Below the pieces are notes generated by a model that saw only the letters and a program-made list of their open reading frames with translations, did no database searches and was not told where the DNA came from. Position numbers and translations under genes: made by a program. Shown here piece by piece: positions 26,717-35,253 of a DNA stretch of 64,000 nucleotides. How positions within the stretch are numbered: position 1 is the first letter of the stretch; the number at the start of each line of letters is the position of its first letter. The stretch lies in NCBI GenBank assembly GCA_944322565.1, contig CALUPG010000007.1, positions 62,001 through 126,000 of the forward strand. Direction: 5' to 3'. This stretch comes from an uncultured Bacteroidales bacterium (lineage in GTDB: Bacteria > Bacteroidota > Bacteroidia > Bacteroidales > UBA932).

Positions 26717-26740
26717 CAGATATTTGCATCGATTCAGACT

Positions 26741-28645
26741 ATGGCCGGGACAGAAAACAATTATACCGAAGAAAACATCAGGACCCTTGAGTGGAACGAA
26801 CATATCCGGAAAAGAGCCGGCATGTACATAGGCAGGCTCGGCAACGGAGACAATCCGGGTGACGGAATCTATGTGCTTCTTAAGGAAGTCATAGACAATT
26901 CCATTGATGAGTTCGCCATGGGATATGGCAAGGTCATCAACATCAATATCGGGGATACGGGTGTTACTGTCCGCGATTTCGGGCGTGGGATTCCGCTCAA
27001 TTCCGTGGTAGATGTCACCAGCAAGCTCAATACCGGAGGAAAATTCGATGACAGTGCATTCAAGAAGTCTGTCGGACTGAACGGAGTCGGCACCAAGGCC
27101 GTCAATGCACTTTCATCTTCATTCTATGTCGAATCATTCCGAGACGGGGAAAGTTCATTCGCCAGGTTCAGCAAGGGTGAACTGCTTGAGACCGGCAGAA
27201 GGGAAACAAAGGAAAAGAACGGGACACTTGTGAGATTCACTCCGGACGAGGAAATGTTCGGACACTACTCCTACAAGGAAGACATCGTAGTCCCGATGAT
27301 CAAGAATTATTCCTATCTGAAAAAGGGCCTGACCCTCAATTTCAACGGGACACTTTATACATCCAGGAACGGGCTTCTGGACCTCATCAACGACAATATG
27401 TCGGAGCAGCCGCTCTATCCGCCGATCCACCTTGAAGGAGAAGACATTGAGATTGTCCTGACTCACGGGAACAGCTACGGGGAAAACATCCTTTCCTTTG
27501 TCAACGGACAGAATACCCGCGACGGAGGCACTCATCTTGCCGCATACAGGGAGGCAATCGCCAAGACCGTCAAGGAATTTTTCAAAAAAGACTACGCACC
27601 TGAAGACATCAGGCAGGGAGTCGTAGGAGCCATCAGCATCCAGATTCAGGAACCGCACTTTGAGTCACAGACCAAAATCAAGCTCGGGTCAACATATCTC
27701 TGGGACAAGACCGTCAAGAATCCTGACGGAAGCATAACGGCAGACCGCGGACCGAGCATAAGGTCATTCGTCAATGATTTCGTCAAGACCAATCTTGACA
27801 ATTACCTCCACATCCATAAGGAGGCCGCTGCCGCCATGCAGGAGAAAATAGTGGCATCAGAACAGGAGAGAAAAGAGATTTCCGGCATCCAGAAAAAGAC
27901 AAAAGAAAGGGTAAAGAAAGCGAATATATACAACAAAAAGCTGAGAGACTGCAAGATACACTATAACGACAAGTTACCTGCAGGAAAACAGGACGAAGCG
28001 GACCGCACAAGCATATTCATCACCGAGGGACTTTCGGCGAGCGGAACAATCACAAAAGTGCGCGATGCAAACACTCAGGCCGTATTCAGCCTCAAGGGCA
28101 AGCCCATCAACTGCTACAAGGAAAGCCGCAAGCATGTCGCAGAAAACGAGGAACTCAATCTGCTGATTGCCGCCCTCGGAGTGGACGAAGAGACTGACAA
28201 TCTGAGATACAACAATATAATAGTAGCGACAGATGCCGATGACGACGGAATGCATATAAGGATGCTCGTCATCACATTCTTCCTCAAGTATTACCCGGAC
28301 CTCATCAGGAGAGGACATGTTCACATACTCCAGACTCCGATATTCCGTGTACAGAACAAGAAAGAGACCCGTTACTGCTACAGCAGGGAGGAAAAGGAGG
28401 CTGCGGTCAAAGCGCTGAAGAGCGGAGTCCAGATAACCCGCTTCAAAGGTCTTGGTGAAATATCACCGGACGAGTTCAAGAGTTTCATCGGAGAGGACAT
28501 GAAGCTTGACCTGGTGAATATCAGCGACGAGGAGTCCATAGCCGAACTGATGGAATTCTATATGGGAGACAATACTGTCGAACGCCAGAATTTCATCCGC
28601 GAGAACCTGCGCTCCGAAGAAGAGCTTGAGGACATCGACATCTGA
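26741..28645 (+). CDS. parE: DNA topoisomerase IV subunit B (type IIA topoisomerase ATPase)
   Basis: A 634-residue GHKL-ATPase plus TOPRIM protein. The ATPase domain carries KEVIDNSIDEFAMGYG (ATP-binding Asn and Glu), VRDFGRGIPLN and the glycine-rich GLNGVGTKAVNALSS. The transducer domain follows, then TOPRIM with ITEGLSASGTI (catalytic Glu) and TDADDDGMHIRML (DxD metal site). Length without the extra insert of many GyrB proteins favours ParE, as does the N-terminus YTEENIRTLEWNEHIRKRAGMYIG. The frame opens at 26672, but the ATG at 26741 fits the family and the promoter. The partner subunit ParC is not in the window. It decatenates daughter chromosomes. Confidence 0.88.
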   Translation: MAGTENNYTEENIRTLEWNEHIRKRAGMYIGRLGNGDNPGDGIYVLLKEVIDNSIDEFAMGYGKVININIGDTGVTVRDFGRGIPLNSVVDVTSKLNTGGKFDDSAFKKSVGLNGVGTKAVNALSSSFYVESFRDGESSFARFSKGELLETGRRETKEKNGTLVRFTPDEEMFGHYSYKEDIVVPMIKNYSYLKKGLTLNFNGTLYTSRNGLLDLINDNMSEQPLYPPIHLEGEDIEIVLTHGNSYGENILSFVNGQNTRDGGTHLAAYREAIAKTVKEFFKKDYAPEDIRQGVVGAISIQIQEPHFESQTKIKLGSTYLWDKTVKNPDGSITADRGPSIRSFVNDFVKTNLDNYLHIHKEAAAAMQEKIVASEQERKEISGIQKKTKERVKKANIYNKKLRDCKIHYNDKLPAGKQDEADRTSIFITEGLSASGTITKVRDANTQAVFSLKGKPINCYKESRKHVAENEELNLLIAALGVDEETDNLRYNNIIVATDADDDGMHIRMLVITFFLKYYPDLIRRGHVHILQTPIFRVQNKKETRYCYSREEKEAAVKALKSGVQITRFKGLGEISPDEFKSFIGEDMKLDLVNISDEESIAELMEFYMGDNTVERQNFIRENLRSEEELEDIDI

Positions 28646-28710
28646 ACCTGACTGAACCATGGACAAATCATTCCGGAACAGATATAGATAACTTTTAAAC
28701 TTCAGATGAA

Positions 28711-29262
28711 ATGTGGAGAAAATTCTGCGGATTTCTGCTTAGGTCAATGGGATGGACTGCCGTCGGGACGCCCGTTCCGGAAGACAAATGCGTAATACTC
28801 GGTGTTCCGCACACCTCAGGCTGGGATTTTGTGATTTCCTACCTGTATTATACATCAGTAGGCGGCAAAGCATACGTGATGATTGCAAAAGAATTTTTCT
28901 GGTGGCCGCTTGGCCCGATTCTCAAGGGACTTGGAGCCATTCCGGTAGACAGGAAAAATGCCACATCTCTGGTGCTGAGCGTAATCCACGAGATGAACAA
29001 GGCAAAGAAGCTGCATCTTGCCATTGCTCCGGAAGGCACGCGAAAGGCTGTAAAAAGGTGGAAAACCGGTTTTCACACCATTGCCACCGAAGTCGGCTGC
29101 CCGGTATATCTCGGTTACTTTGACTGGAAGACCAAACGCGTCGGCAGAGGAGAAAAATTCGAATTGACATCAGATGCCAAGGCCGACATGAAGCGTATTC
29201 AGGAAATATATGAAAGCATGCACATGGAGGGAAAGCATCCTGAGGGGTACGTGACACATTGA
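28711..29262 (+). CDS. 1-acyl-sn-glycerol-3-phosphate acyltransferase family protein
   Basis: A 183-residue PlsC-like acyltransferase. The catalytic HxxxxD is in HTSGWDF (about residue 34) and the acceptor-binding motif is in PEGTRKAVKRWKTGFHTIA (about residue 110). It is shorter than typical PlsC (about 240 residues), and the N-terminal membrane helix is weak, so it belongs to the compact subfamily common in Bacteroidota, which may acylate a lysophospholipid or an unusual acceptor. It lies 65 nt after parE on the same strand, with a strong terminator after it. Confidence 0.8.
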   Translation: MWRKFCGFLLRSMGWTAVGTPVPEDKCVILGVPHTSGWDFVISYLYYTSVGGKAYVMIAKEFFWWPLGPILKGLGAIPVDRKNATSLVLSVIHEMNKAKKLHLAIAPEGTRKAVKRWKTGFHTIATEVGCPVYLGYFDWKTKRVGRGEKFELTSDAKADMKRIQEIYESMHMEGKHPEGYVTH

Positions 29263-29295
29263 GTGAGGCATCAGCAAAAGAAAATGGCTGACCGA

Positions 29296-29350
29296 AAGAT
29301 AAAGAGACCGACCTCAAAATTTCTCTTTTGAGGTCGGTCTCTTTATCTTA
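29296..29350. terminator. Bidirectional intrinsic terminator
   Basis: A very long hairpin, with AAGATAAAGAGACCGACCTC paired to its complement around a short T/C loop, separates the acyltransferase gene from the convergent rplI. Its A- and T-rich ends allow termination both ways. Confidence 0.88.
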
Positions 29351-29395
29351 TGCCTTTCTTCTGCGGAAATCCGCTGATGAAAAGTTATGCCGTGA

Positions 29396-29842
29396 CTATT
29401 CAGCCGCAACAACTTCGAATTTCACGGTTCCCTTGATGTCCTTGTAGCACTTCACAGAAGCCTCGAATGTTCCGAGCTCTTTTACAGGGTCGTTGATGGT
29501 GATGTCTTTCTTGTCAACATCAATTCCCGCAGCAACGAGAGCCTCCGCAATCTGGGCCGTAGTGACGGAACCATAGATTTTCCCGCTTTCGCTCACCTTC
29601 ACTGCAATCTTCACCGCTGCTTCTGCAATCTTGGCTGCAAGAGCCTCGGCATCGGCACGGAGCTTGGCCTCCTTGTGTGCGCGCTGGCGGATATTCTCAG
29701 CAAGAACTTTCTTTGCCGATTCTGTTGCAAGGATAGCGAATCCCTGAGGAATCAGATAGTTGAGGGCATAACCAGACTTAACAGTCACAATGTCGTCTGC
29801 ATTGCCGAGATTGGCAACATCTTTCTTAAGTATAATCTCCAT
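29396..29842 (-). CDS. rplI: 50S ribosomal protein L9
   Basis: 148 residues. The N-terminal L9 signature is EIILKKDVANLGNADDIVTV then KSGYALNYLIPQG, followed by the long connecting helix (residues 45-75) and the C-terminal rRNA-binding domain (SGKIYGSVTTAQIAEAL). It binds 23S rRNA near the L1 stalk. Last gene of rpsF-rpsR-rplI, 13 nt after rpsR. Confidence 0.98.
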   Translation of the reverse strand: MEIILKKDVANLGNADDIVTVKSGYALNYLIPQGFAILATESAKKVLAENIRQRAHKEAKLRADAEALAAKIAEAAVKIAVKVSESGKIYGSVTTAQIAEALVAAGIDVDKKDITINDPVKELGTFEASVKCYKDIKGTVKFEVVAAE

Positions 29843-29855
29843 TTGGCTGTCCTCC

Positions 29856-30122
29856 TTATTTCAAAAGATCGGTTACATATGGAAGAAGTGCAAGATGCCT
29901 TGCTCTCTTCACGGCCTGGGCAACTTTCCTCTGGAATTTGAGAGAAGTTCCGGTAAGACGGCGCGGAAGAATCTTTCCCTGCTCGTTCAGGAATTTCTTG
30001 AGGAACTCTGCGTCCTTGTAGTCAACATATTTGATGCCTGCTTTCTTGAAACGGCAGTATTTCTTCCTCCTTACTTCAACTGTAGGAGGATTGAGATAAC
30101 GGATTTCTGAATTCTGTGCCAT
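29856..30122 (-). CDS. rpsR: 30S ribosomal protein S18
   Basis: 88 residues with the S18 core ([51 protein letters not shown]). It forms a heterodimer with S6 on the 16S central domain. The start lies 2 nt after the rpsF stop, consistent with coupled synthesis of the two partners. Cysteines of a zinc-binding S18 are absent, so this is the zinc-independent form. Confidence 0.97.
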   Translation of the reverse strand: MAQNSEIRYLNPPTVEVRRKKYCRFKKAGIKYVDYKDAEFLKKFLNEQGKILPRRLTGTSLKFQRKVAQAVKRARHLALLPYVTDLLK

Positions 30123-30124
30123 GA

Positions 30125-30472
30125 TTATTCCTCCTTTTTAGCCTGTTTGTTAGCCCTTCTCTTCTCAGCATAAGCAATTGCATGCTTGTCCATAGCGAAA
30201 GTAAGGAACCTGATGATTCTCTCGTCCCTGCGGTACTGTGTCTCAAGCACTTCAACGAACTGAGAGTCAGCCTTGAACTCAATGAGATAATAGAATCCTG
30301 ATGTCTTCTTCTGGATCGGGTAGGCAAGCTGCCTCAGTCCCCAGTCCTCTTCGTACACGACTTCACCTCCGTTCTCCTTGATGAAGCTCACGTACTTGGC
30401 AACCGCTTCCTTCATCTGAGCCTCAGACAAAACGGGAGTTGCAATGAAAACGGTCTCGTACTGTTTGATCAT
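30125..30472 (-). CDS. rpsF: 30S ribosomal protein S6
   Basis: 115 residues. [20 protein letters not shown] and the [20 protein letters not shown] segment are the S6 signatures; the tail is basic and lysine-rich. First gene of the operon, preceded by a strong promoter and a structured leader. Confidence 0.98.
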   Translation of the reverse strand: MIKQYETVFIATPVLSEAQMKEAVAKYVSFIKENGGEVVYEEDWGLRQLAYPIQKKTSGFYYLIEFKADSQFVEVLETQYRRDERIIRFLTFAMDKHAIAYAEKRRANKQAKKEE

Positions 30473-30504
30473 TTTGTTTGTAATTAATTGTTAGTAAATA
30501 TCCA

Positions 30505-30542
30505 AGCCCCATCTGCACGACACTTTGTCCGCAAAAGGGGCT
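30505..30542 (-). promoter_or_regulatory. rpsF 5' leader hairpin, candidate S6:S18 autoregulatory site
   Basis: In the mRNA sense, AGCCCC (30542-30537) pairs with GGGGCT (30510-30505), and inside it GCGGACA faces TGTCGTGC. The hairpin begins right at the predicted transcript start, about 30 nt before the rpsF ATG. A leader structure bound by the S6:S18 complex is known from rpsF operons of many bacteria; whether this hairpin has the defining core is not certain. Confidence 0.45.
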
Positions 30543-30543
30543 G

Positions 30544-30575
30544 CAAAGATATGTATTATTTTTCTATGTTCCAAA
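30544..30575 (-). promoter_or_regulatory. Promoter of rpsF-rpsR-rplI
   Basis: The minus strand has TTTG (30575-30572), a 20-nt spacer and TATCTTTG (30551-30544), matching the Bacteroidota consensus at both boxes. Confidence 0.82.
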
Positions 30576-30618
30576 CTTTTCAACAATCCGCAAATCCGCA
30601 CATCCGGCAGAGTCCCCT

Positions 30619-32079
30619 CTACTTTTCAGGGATCTCCTCCAATACCTTTTTGATGAAGTTCCACCATTTCATGACGGACGGGATGTTTACTCGCTCGTCA
30701 GGAGAATGCGGGCTGAGGATTGTAGGTCCGCAGGAAATCATGTCCCAATCAGGATAAATGCCTCCGAGGATGCCGCACTCGAGGCCGGCATGAATGGCCA
30801 TGACGGCAGGTTCGTTGCCATACAGGTTCTTATAGACTTCTTTCATCGTGTGGAGAATCCGGGAATTGTTGTCCGGGGCCCATCCGGAATATCCGCCGGT
30901 AAACGAGACAGTGCCGCCGGCAAGTTCAATGACTGCACGCATTTTTTCTGCAAGAAATTCCTTTGCAGAGTCCACGGAGCTTCTCATCAGGGTCTTGATG
31001 ACGAAGCGGCCGTCTTCGGTCTTGACGATTGCAGTGTTGTTGGAAGTCTCGACAAGCCCCGGCATCCGGTCACTCATTCTCTCAACACCCTCTGGAGATG
31101 CAGTCAGAGCACGAAGACACTTGAGTGCATCTTCTGTATCTATGACGGAGCCTGCCCTGCCGGATGCTCTCATGCCGATATAAAGCTGTGGATCAGTGGC
31201 ACTGTATTCGCTTTTCACCACAGGCAGCAGTTCATGGATATACTGGTCCACATCTCCGACCTTTCCGTCAGGAATCAGGACTTCTGCCCAGGCTTCACGC
31301 GGAATGGCATTCCGCATGTTGCCGCCTTCAAGCGATACGAGCCGTACGCCGAAGTCCCGCACCAGAGGGAGGAGAACCCTGGCAAGCACCTTGTTGGCAT
31401 TGGCCCGGCAGAGAATGATGTCCATGCCTGAATGTCCTCCCTTGCACCCGGACACCCCTATCCTGTGCGGATGTCCGGAATCTCCGGACGACACAGGGAC
31501 AGTTCTGTACGGAATCTCCGCCGTTGCATCCAGACCTCCGGCACAACCCACATACAGTTCGCCTTCTGTCTCGGAGTCAAGGTTGATGAGGATGTCTCCT
31601 TTCAGCACGCCGGGCTTCAAGGCATTGGCGCCGGTCATGCCGGTCTCTTCGTCTACGGTCACGAGCACTTCCACCGGTCCGTGTTTCAAGTCTTTGGATT
31701 CCAGTACGGAAAGGGCGACAGCCACACCGAGGCCATTGTCAGCCCCTAGAGTGGTGCCGTCTGCACGTACCCAGTCCCCGTCGACCAAAGTCGTTATAGG
31801 GTCCTTCTCAAAGTCATGCACCTTGTCTGCATTCTTCTGCGGGACCATATCTATATGTCCCTGCAGAATGACTCCTCTGCGGTTCTCCATTCCAGGAGTA
31901 GCAGGCTTTCTTATTATAATGTTTCCGACCTCATCCTTTATGGTCTCCAGACCGAGGGAACGGCCGAATTCATAGAGGTACTCCACAGCCTTTGACTCTT
32001 TCTTGGACGGGCGCGGAATCTGCGTGAGGGCATGAAAATTCTTCCATACGAGCGATGGCTCAAGATCTCTTATTGTCAT
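30619..32079 (-). CDS. pepD: Aminoacyl-histidine dipeptidase (M20 family)
   Basis: A 486-residue cytosolic metallopeptidase. The M20 metal and catalytic residues appear in VILQGHIDMVPQKN (His, Asp; about 80), GADNGLGVA (about 120) and VDEETGMTGANAL (Glu-Glu; about 150). SGCKGGHSGMDI begins the lid domain, and HAGLECGILGG near residue 440 gives the last ligand. Length matches PepD/carnosinase-type peptidases, which split Xaa-His and other dipeptides. Monocistronic by position. No clear promoter match upstream. Confidence 0.93.
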   Translation of the reverse strand: MTIRDLEPSLVWKNFHALTQIPRPSKKESKAVEYLYEFGRSLGLETIKDEVGNIIIRKPATPGMENRRGVILQGHIDMVPQKNADKVHDFEKDPITTLVDGDWVRADGTTLGADNGLGVAVALSVLESKDLKHGPVEVLVTVDEETGMTGANALKPGVLKGDILINLDSETEGELYVGCAGGLDATAEIPYRTVPVSSGDSGHPHRIGVSGCKGGHSGMDIILCRANANKVLARVLLPLVRDFGVRLVSLEGGNMRNAIPREAWAEVLIPDGKVGDVDQYIHELLPVVKSEYSATDPQLYIGMRASGRAGSVIDTEDALKCLRALTASPEGVERMSDRMPGLVETSNNTAIVKTEDGRFVIKTLMRSSVDSAKEFLAEKMRAVIELAGGTVSFTGGYSGWAPDNNSRILHTMKEVYKNLYGNEPAVMAIHAGLECGILGGIYPDWDMISCGPTILSPHSPDERVNIPSVMKWWNFIKKVLEEIPEK

Positions 32080-32171
32080 ATTCTGAATCTTTTATAAAAT
32101 AACTTATCATTTGCGGCCGATACGGGGCTGCCGGACATAGTCAACGACGCGGCAGCCGAAACCAACCGATA

Positions 32172-33311
32172 TCATCTTACCGTGATGTTGACAGGAAGCG
32201 TGCTTTCGCGGCCGAGCTGATAGACCAGCATTCTGGTCTGCATCACCACATCCATCCCGTCAAGCAATTTCACCGAGCAAGGAGCCGGAATCCTGTAGGC
32301 AAGAGACAGTGCCTTCGAGCCCTTTGCCGTCTTCTTGTCGACAGGGACAGGAGGAATTTCCTGTGGCACAATCTCCATCACCACCGGTCTGCCGGAAAGA
32401 TTGTCCGCCGGAAGGAGTCCTTCGGAATCCGAAATGCGGAAAGCGACATACATCTGGCTGCCCCGGTCTTTCTGCGGTATGACTTCAAAAGTCATCTTCT
32501 GGGTCCGGTACTCCGAATATCCTGTAAAAAGGAGAAGGTATTCCTTCTCAAGCCGGGTCAGTTCGGCCACGGCCGCCCCCATCGCCTCCCCGCTGTAAGT
32601 CGCATCAGTGTCACCGGTGACAATCTGCAGCCGCTTCTCCCTTATCTCGAAAATGAGGGCAGCGGCTTCCGCAGCACGTTTCTCAAGGGATTTCTCCACC
32701 ACCATATTCTGTCTCACCGGCACCTTGTCATAAACAGATTTGCCCTTTGATGTGCGGTAAAGAGTCGTTGCCTCGGATGCAAGATTTGCCGTAAGCCCTT
32801 TCCCGTTGAAATCAGCACGCGCAGGCAGCGGAAAACGCCATTCGGCCCCGTTTCCTGAACCTTCATCCGCAAAAGCGACAAGCCCTTCGTCCGTCAGTCT
32901 CAGCAATGCGGCTTCGGCATCCCTGCCTCTGGAATTGAAGATATAGCGGGCAGTCTGGTCGGCTTCAGTATAAGGAGTCAATGACACCGATGACAATGTA
33001 TAGGTCACAGCATCCTTCTGCCTGACATCAAGTCCCAAATATTTTGAGGCATAGCTTGCGTACGGCCCGGCAAAAAACTGTTCGCAGACGGCCTCTGCAG
33101 TCACGGCAATTGAAGTCGCAGGCAGCGAATATGTCAGGGTGCCTGCAGGATCTTCCCCGACTATGACATCCGCACTACGGACATCCTTCTCCTGCGCAAT
33201 CGCAGTAATTGATGAGATGGCGACGAATGCCGCTGAAAATACACAGGCAGCGAGGGACTTCACGCCACTCAGGTGAAAACCGGCAGAATCAGATTTAATC
33301 GAATGTTTCAT
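32172..33311 (-). CDS. DUF4831 family exported protein
   Basis: About 379 residues. The frame opens at 33350, but the ATG at 33311 gives a signal peptide (VKSLAACVFSAAFVAISSI) and follows the -7 box. The mature part matches the Bacteroidales DUF4831 pattern: GTLTYSLPATSIAVTAEAVC near the N-terminus, KYLGLDVRQKDAVTYTLSSV, a central LEKRAAEAAALIFEIREKRL helix with TGDTDATYSGEAMGAAVAEL, and a C-terminal beta region ending LPVNITVR. Function unknown. No lipobox Cys. It is divergent from the peptide transporter. Confidence 0.75.
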   Translation of the reverse strand: MKHSIKSDSAGFHLSGVKSLAACVFSAAFVAISSITAIAQEKDVRSADVIVGEDPAGTLTYSLPATSIAVTAEAVCEQFFAGPYASYASKYLGLDVRQKDAVTYTLSSVSLTPYTEADQTARYIFNSRGRDAEAALLRLTDEGLVAFADEGSGNGAEWRFPLPARADFNGKGLTANLASEATTLYRTSKGKSVYDKVPVRQNMVVEKSLEKRAAEAAALIFEIREKRLQIVTGDTDATYSGEAMGAAVAELTRLEKEYLLLFTGYSEYRTQKMTFEVIPQKDRGSQMYVAFRISDSEGLLPADNLSGRPVVMEIVPQEIPPVPVDKKTAKGSKALSLAYRIPAPCSVKLLDGMDVVMQTRMLVYQLGRESTLPVNITVR

Positions 33312-33347
33312 GACACAAATGATGACTGAAAATATGATTGCATCGTT

Positions 33348-33355
33348 CAAAGATA
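33348..33355 (-). promoter_or_regulatory. -7 box for the DUF4831 gene
   Basis: TATCTTTG on the minus strand (33355-33348), 36 nt before the chosen ATG. The nearest TTTG upstream is only 12 nt away, so the -33 element is unclear. Confidence 0.45.
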
Positions 33356-33467
33356 ATGATTTTGTTTCAAATTACACCTCATTCAAAAAAATCGGCATTT
33401 CAAATGACAGCAAATAAAAAACAGTCCGGACAATGCTCCATTAATGCTCCGGCCTGCCTCCATTGCC

Positions 33468-33507
33468 AAAAAGCCCTGCAAAATCGAATTTTTTGCAGGG
33501 CTTTTTG
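33468..33507. terminator. Intrinsic terminator-like hairpin in a divergent intergenic region
   Basis: AAAAAGCCCTGCAAAA pairs with TTTTGCAGGGCTTTTT around a short loop. It has the form of a bidirectional terminator, yet the genes on both sides are transcribed away from it. It lies just upstream of the transporter -7 box at 33519. Confidence 0.75.
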
Positions 33508-33518
33508 AGTTATATTAT

Positions 33519-33526
33519 TAACTTTG
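33519..33526 (+). promoter_or_regulatory. -7 box for the peptide transporter gene
   Basis: TAACTTTG matches the consensus and lies 44 nt before the ATG at 33571. The -33 region is occupied by the right arm of the hairpin; TTTG copies there are 11 or 23 nt away rather than 19-20. Confidence 0.5.
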
Positions 33527-33570
33527 CCCTCTGCACAAAATCATGTAAAACTGTAAATATCTGACGGAAA

Positions 33571-35250
33571 ATGTTCAAAGGTCAACCTAAGGGGCTGTTT
33601 GCCCTGGCACTTGCCAACACTGGGGAACGTTTCGGCTACTATACGATGCTGGCGATTTTCCTGCTTTTCATTCAGGCTAAATTCGGTTTCAGCGCCGCTG
33701 CCGCCACCCAGATTTATTCAATATTCCTGGCTGCCGTATATTTCATGCCGCTGTTCGGAGGATTACTTGCCGACAGAATCGGATTCGGGAAATGCGTGAC
33801 GCTCGGATTCGGGGTGATGTTCCTCGGATATCTGTGTCTGTCGATACCGACCGGACCGGATGTCCTCGGCAAAGTCCTGATGTTCGGGGCGCTTGCGCTG
33901 ATAGCAATCGGCACGGGACTCTTCAAGGGGAATCTGCAGGTGATGGTAGGGAATCTATATGACGATCCGAAGTATTCTTCCAAGAGGGATGCCGCATTCA
34001 GTCTTTTCTACATGGCCATCAACATCGGTGCAATGTTTGCGCCGACTGCAGCCAAGGCAGTGACCAACTATTTCCTCGGAAAATCCGGACTTTCATACAA
34101 TGCAAATGTCCCGGCCCTTGCGCACCAGTATCTTGACCATATACGGACTGGTGAAGCAATGGCTATGGAAAACATAGACAAGCTCACAGACATACAAATG
34201 ACCATGACCGGAGCCTCCGGCATGGATCTCCAGACATTCTGTTCTTCATATATTGAAAAGCTTTCGACTGCCTACAACTACGGCTTTGCAGTGGCCTGTC
34301 TTTCTCTCATAGTGTCTGTTTTAATATATTTCTGCTGCAAGTCCTGGTTCAGAAACGCAGATTCCGGCGCAAAACAAGCGGAGACATCCGATACAGAAGT
34401 TCAGGAACTCAGTCCGCAACAGACAAAAAGCCGCATCACTGCCCTGCTGCTTGTATTTGCAGTAGTGATTTTCTTCTGGATGTCATTCCACCAGAACGGG
34501 GCTACGATGACCATCTTCGCAAGAGACTACACCGAGAGCGAGGCTGTCGGCCTGACAAGAATCGGATTCAATATATGGAGCCTTGCTCTGATAGCCATAT
34601 CAATCTACACACTTTTCGGAGCAGTACAGTCCGAGACCGGCAGGGGCAAGCTCATTTCAGGACTTGCCACAATAGCCCTCTGGGGCGGTGCCTATCTCGC
34701 ATACAGCGGAATGGACTATACTGTAAAAATCCAGCCGTCTGACTTCCAGCAGTTCAACCCGTTCTTTGTGGTGGCCCTGACACCGCTGTCCCTGGCTATT
34801 TTCGGGGCTCTTGCAAAAAAAGGGAAAGAGCCTTCTGCCCCGAGGAAAATCGGACTCGGAATGATTGTGGCTGCCGCTGGATTCCTCATCCTCACTTTCG
34901 GCTCGATCGGACTTCCTTCGCCGAAGGAACTTGACGGCAATGTCAGTCCGGACCTCGTATCACCGACATGGCTCATCTCCACATACCTTGTGCTCACCTT
35001 CGCCGAACTTCTGCTCTCCCCTATGGGCATATCGTTCGTGTCCAAGGTGGCCCCTCCGAAATACAAGGGAGCCATGATGGGATGCTGGTTCGCGGCAACT
35101 GCCATCGGGAACTACCTCGTGTCCGTTCCCGGCCTCCTCTGGGACAAGCTTCCGCTATGGGGAGTATGGACAATATTGATTTCCCTCTGCCTGCTCTCCG
35201 CCCTGTTTATCTTCTCAATCATGAAGAAGCTGGAGAATGCCACGAAATAA
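33571..35250 (+). CDS. POT/PTR family proton-coupled di-/tripeptide transporter
   Basis: A 559-residue major-facilitator protein of the POT family. The first helix carries GERFGYYTMLAIFLLF, equivalent to the ExxERFxYY proton-coupling motif, though the first Glu is replaced (ANTGERF). FYMAINIGAMFAPTAA matches the PTR2 signature. The insert between helices 6 and 9 (residues 190-290) is longer than in E. coli DtpA. MGISFVSKVAPPKYKGAMMG is the late conserved block. It imports small peptides with protons; in an asaccharolytic or mixed-diet gut anaerobe this would feed PepD-type peptidases. Convergent with the lacI-type gene, 3 bp apart. Confidence 0.9.
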   Translation: MFKGQPKGLFALALANTGERFGYYTMLAIFLLFIQAKFGFSAAAATQIYSIFLAAVYFMPLFGGLLADRIGFGKCVTLGFGVMFLGYLCLSIPTGPDVLGKVLMFGALALIAIGTGLFKGNLQVMVGNLYDDPKYSSKRDAAFSLFYMAINIGAMFAPTAAKAVTNYFLGKSGLSYNANVPALAHQYLDHIRTGEAMAMENIDKLTDIQMTMTGASGMDLQTFCSSYIEKLSTAYNYGFAVACLSLIVSVLIYFCCKSWFRNADSGAKQAETSDTEVQELSPQQTKSRITALLLVFAVVIFFWMSFHQNGATMTIFARDYTESEAVGLTRIGFNIWSLALIAISIYTLFGAVQSETGRGKLISGLATIALWGGAYLAYSGMDYTVKIQPSDFQQFNPFFVVALTPLSLAIFGALAKKGKEPSAPRKIGLGMIVAAAGFLILTFGSIGLPSPKELDGNVSPDLVSPTWLISTYLVLTFAELLLSPMGISFVSKVAPPKYKGAMMGCWFAATAIGNYLVSVPGLLWDKLPLWGVWTILISLCLLSALFIFSIMKKLENATK

Positions 35251-35253
35251 TCC

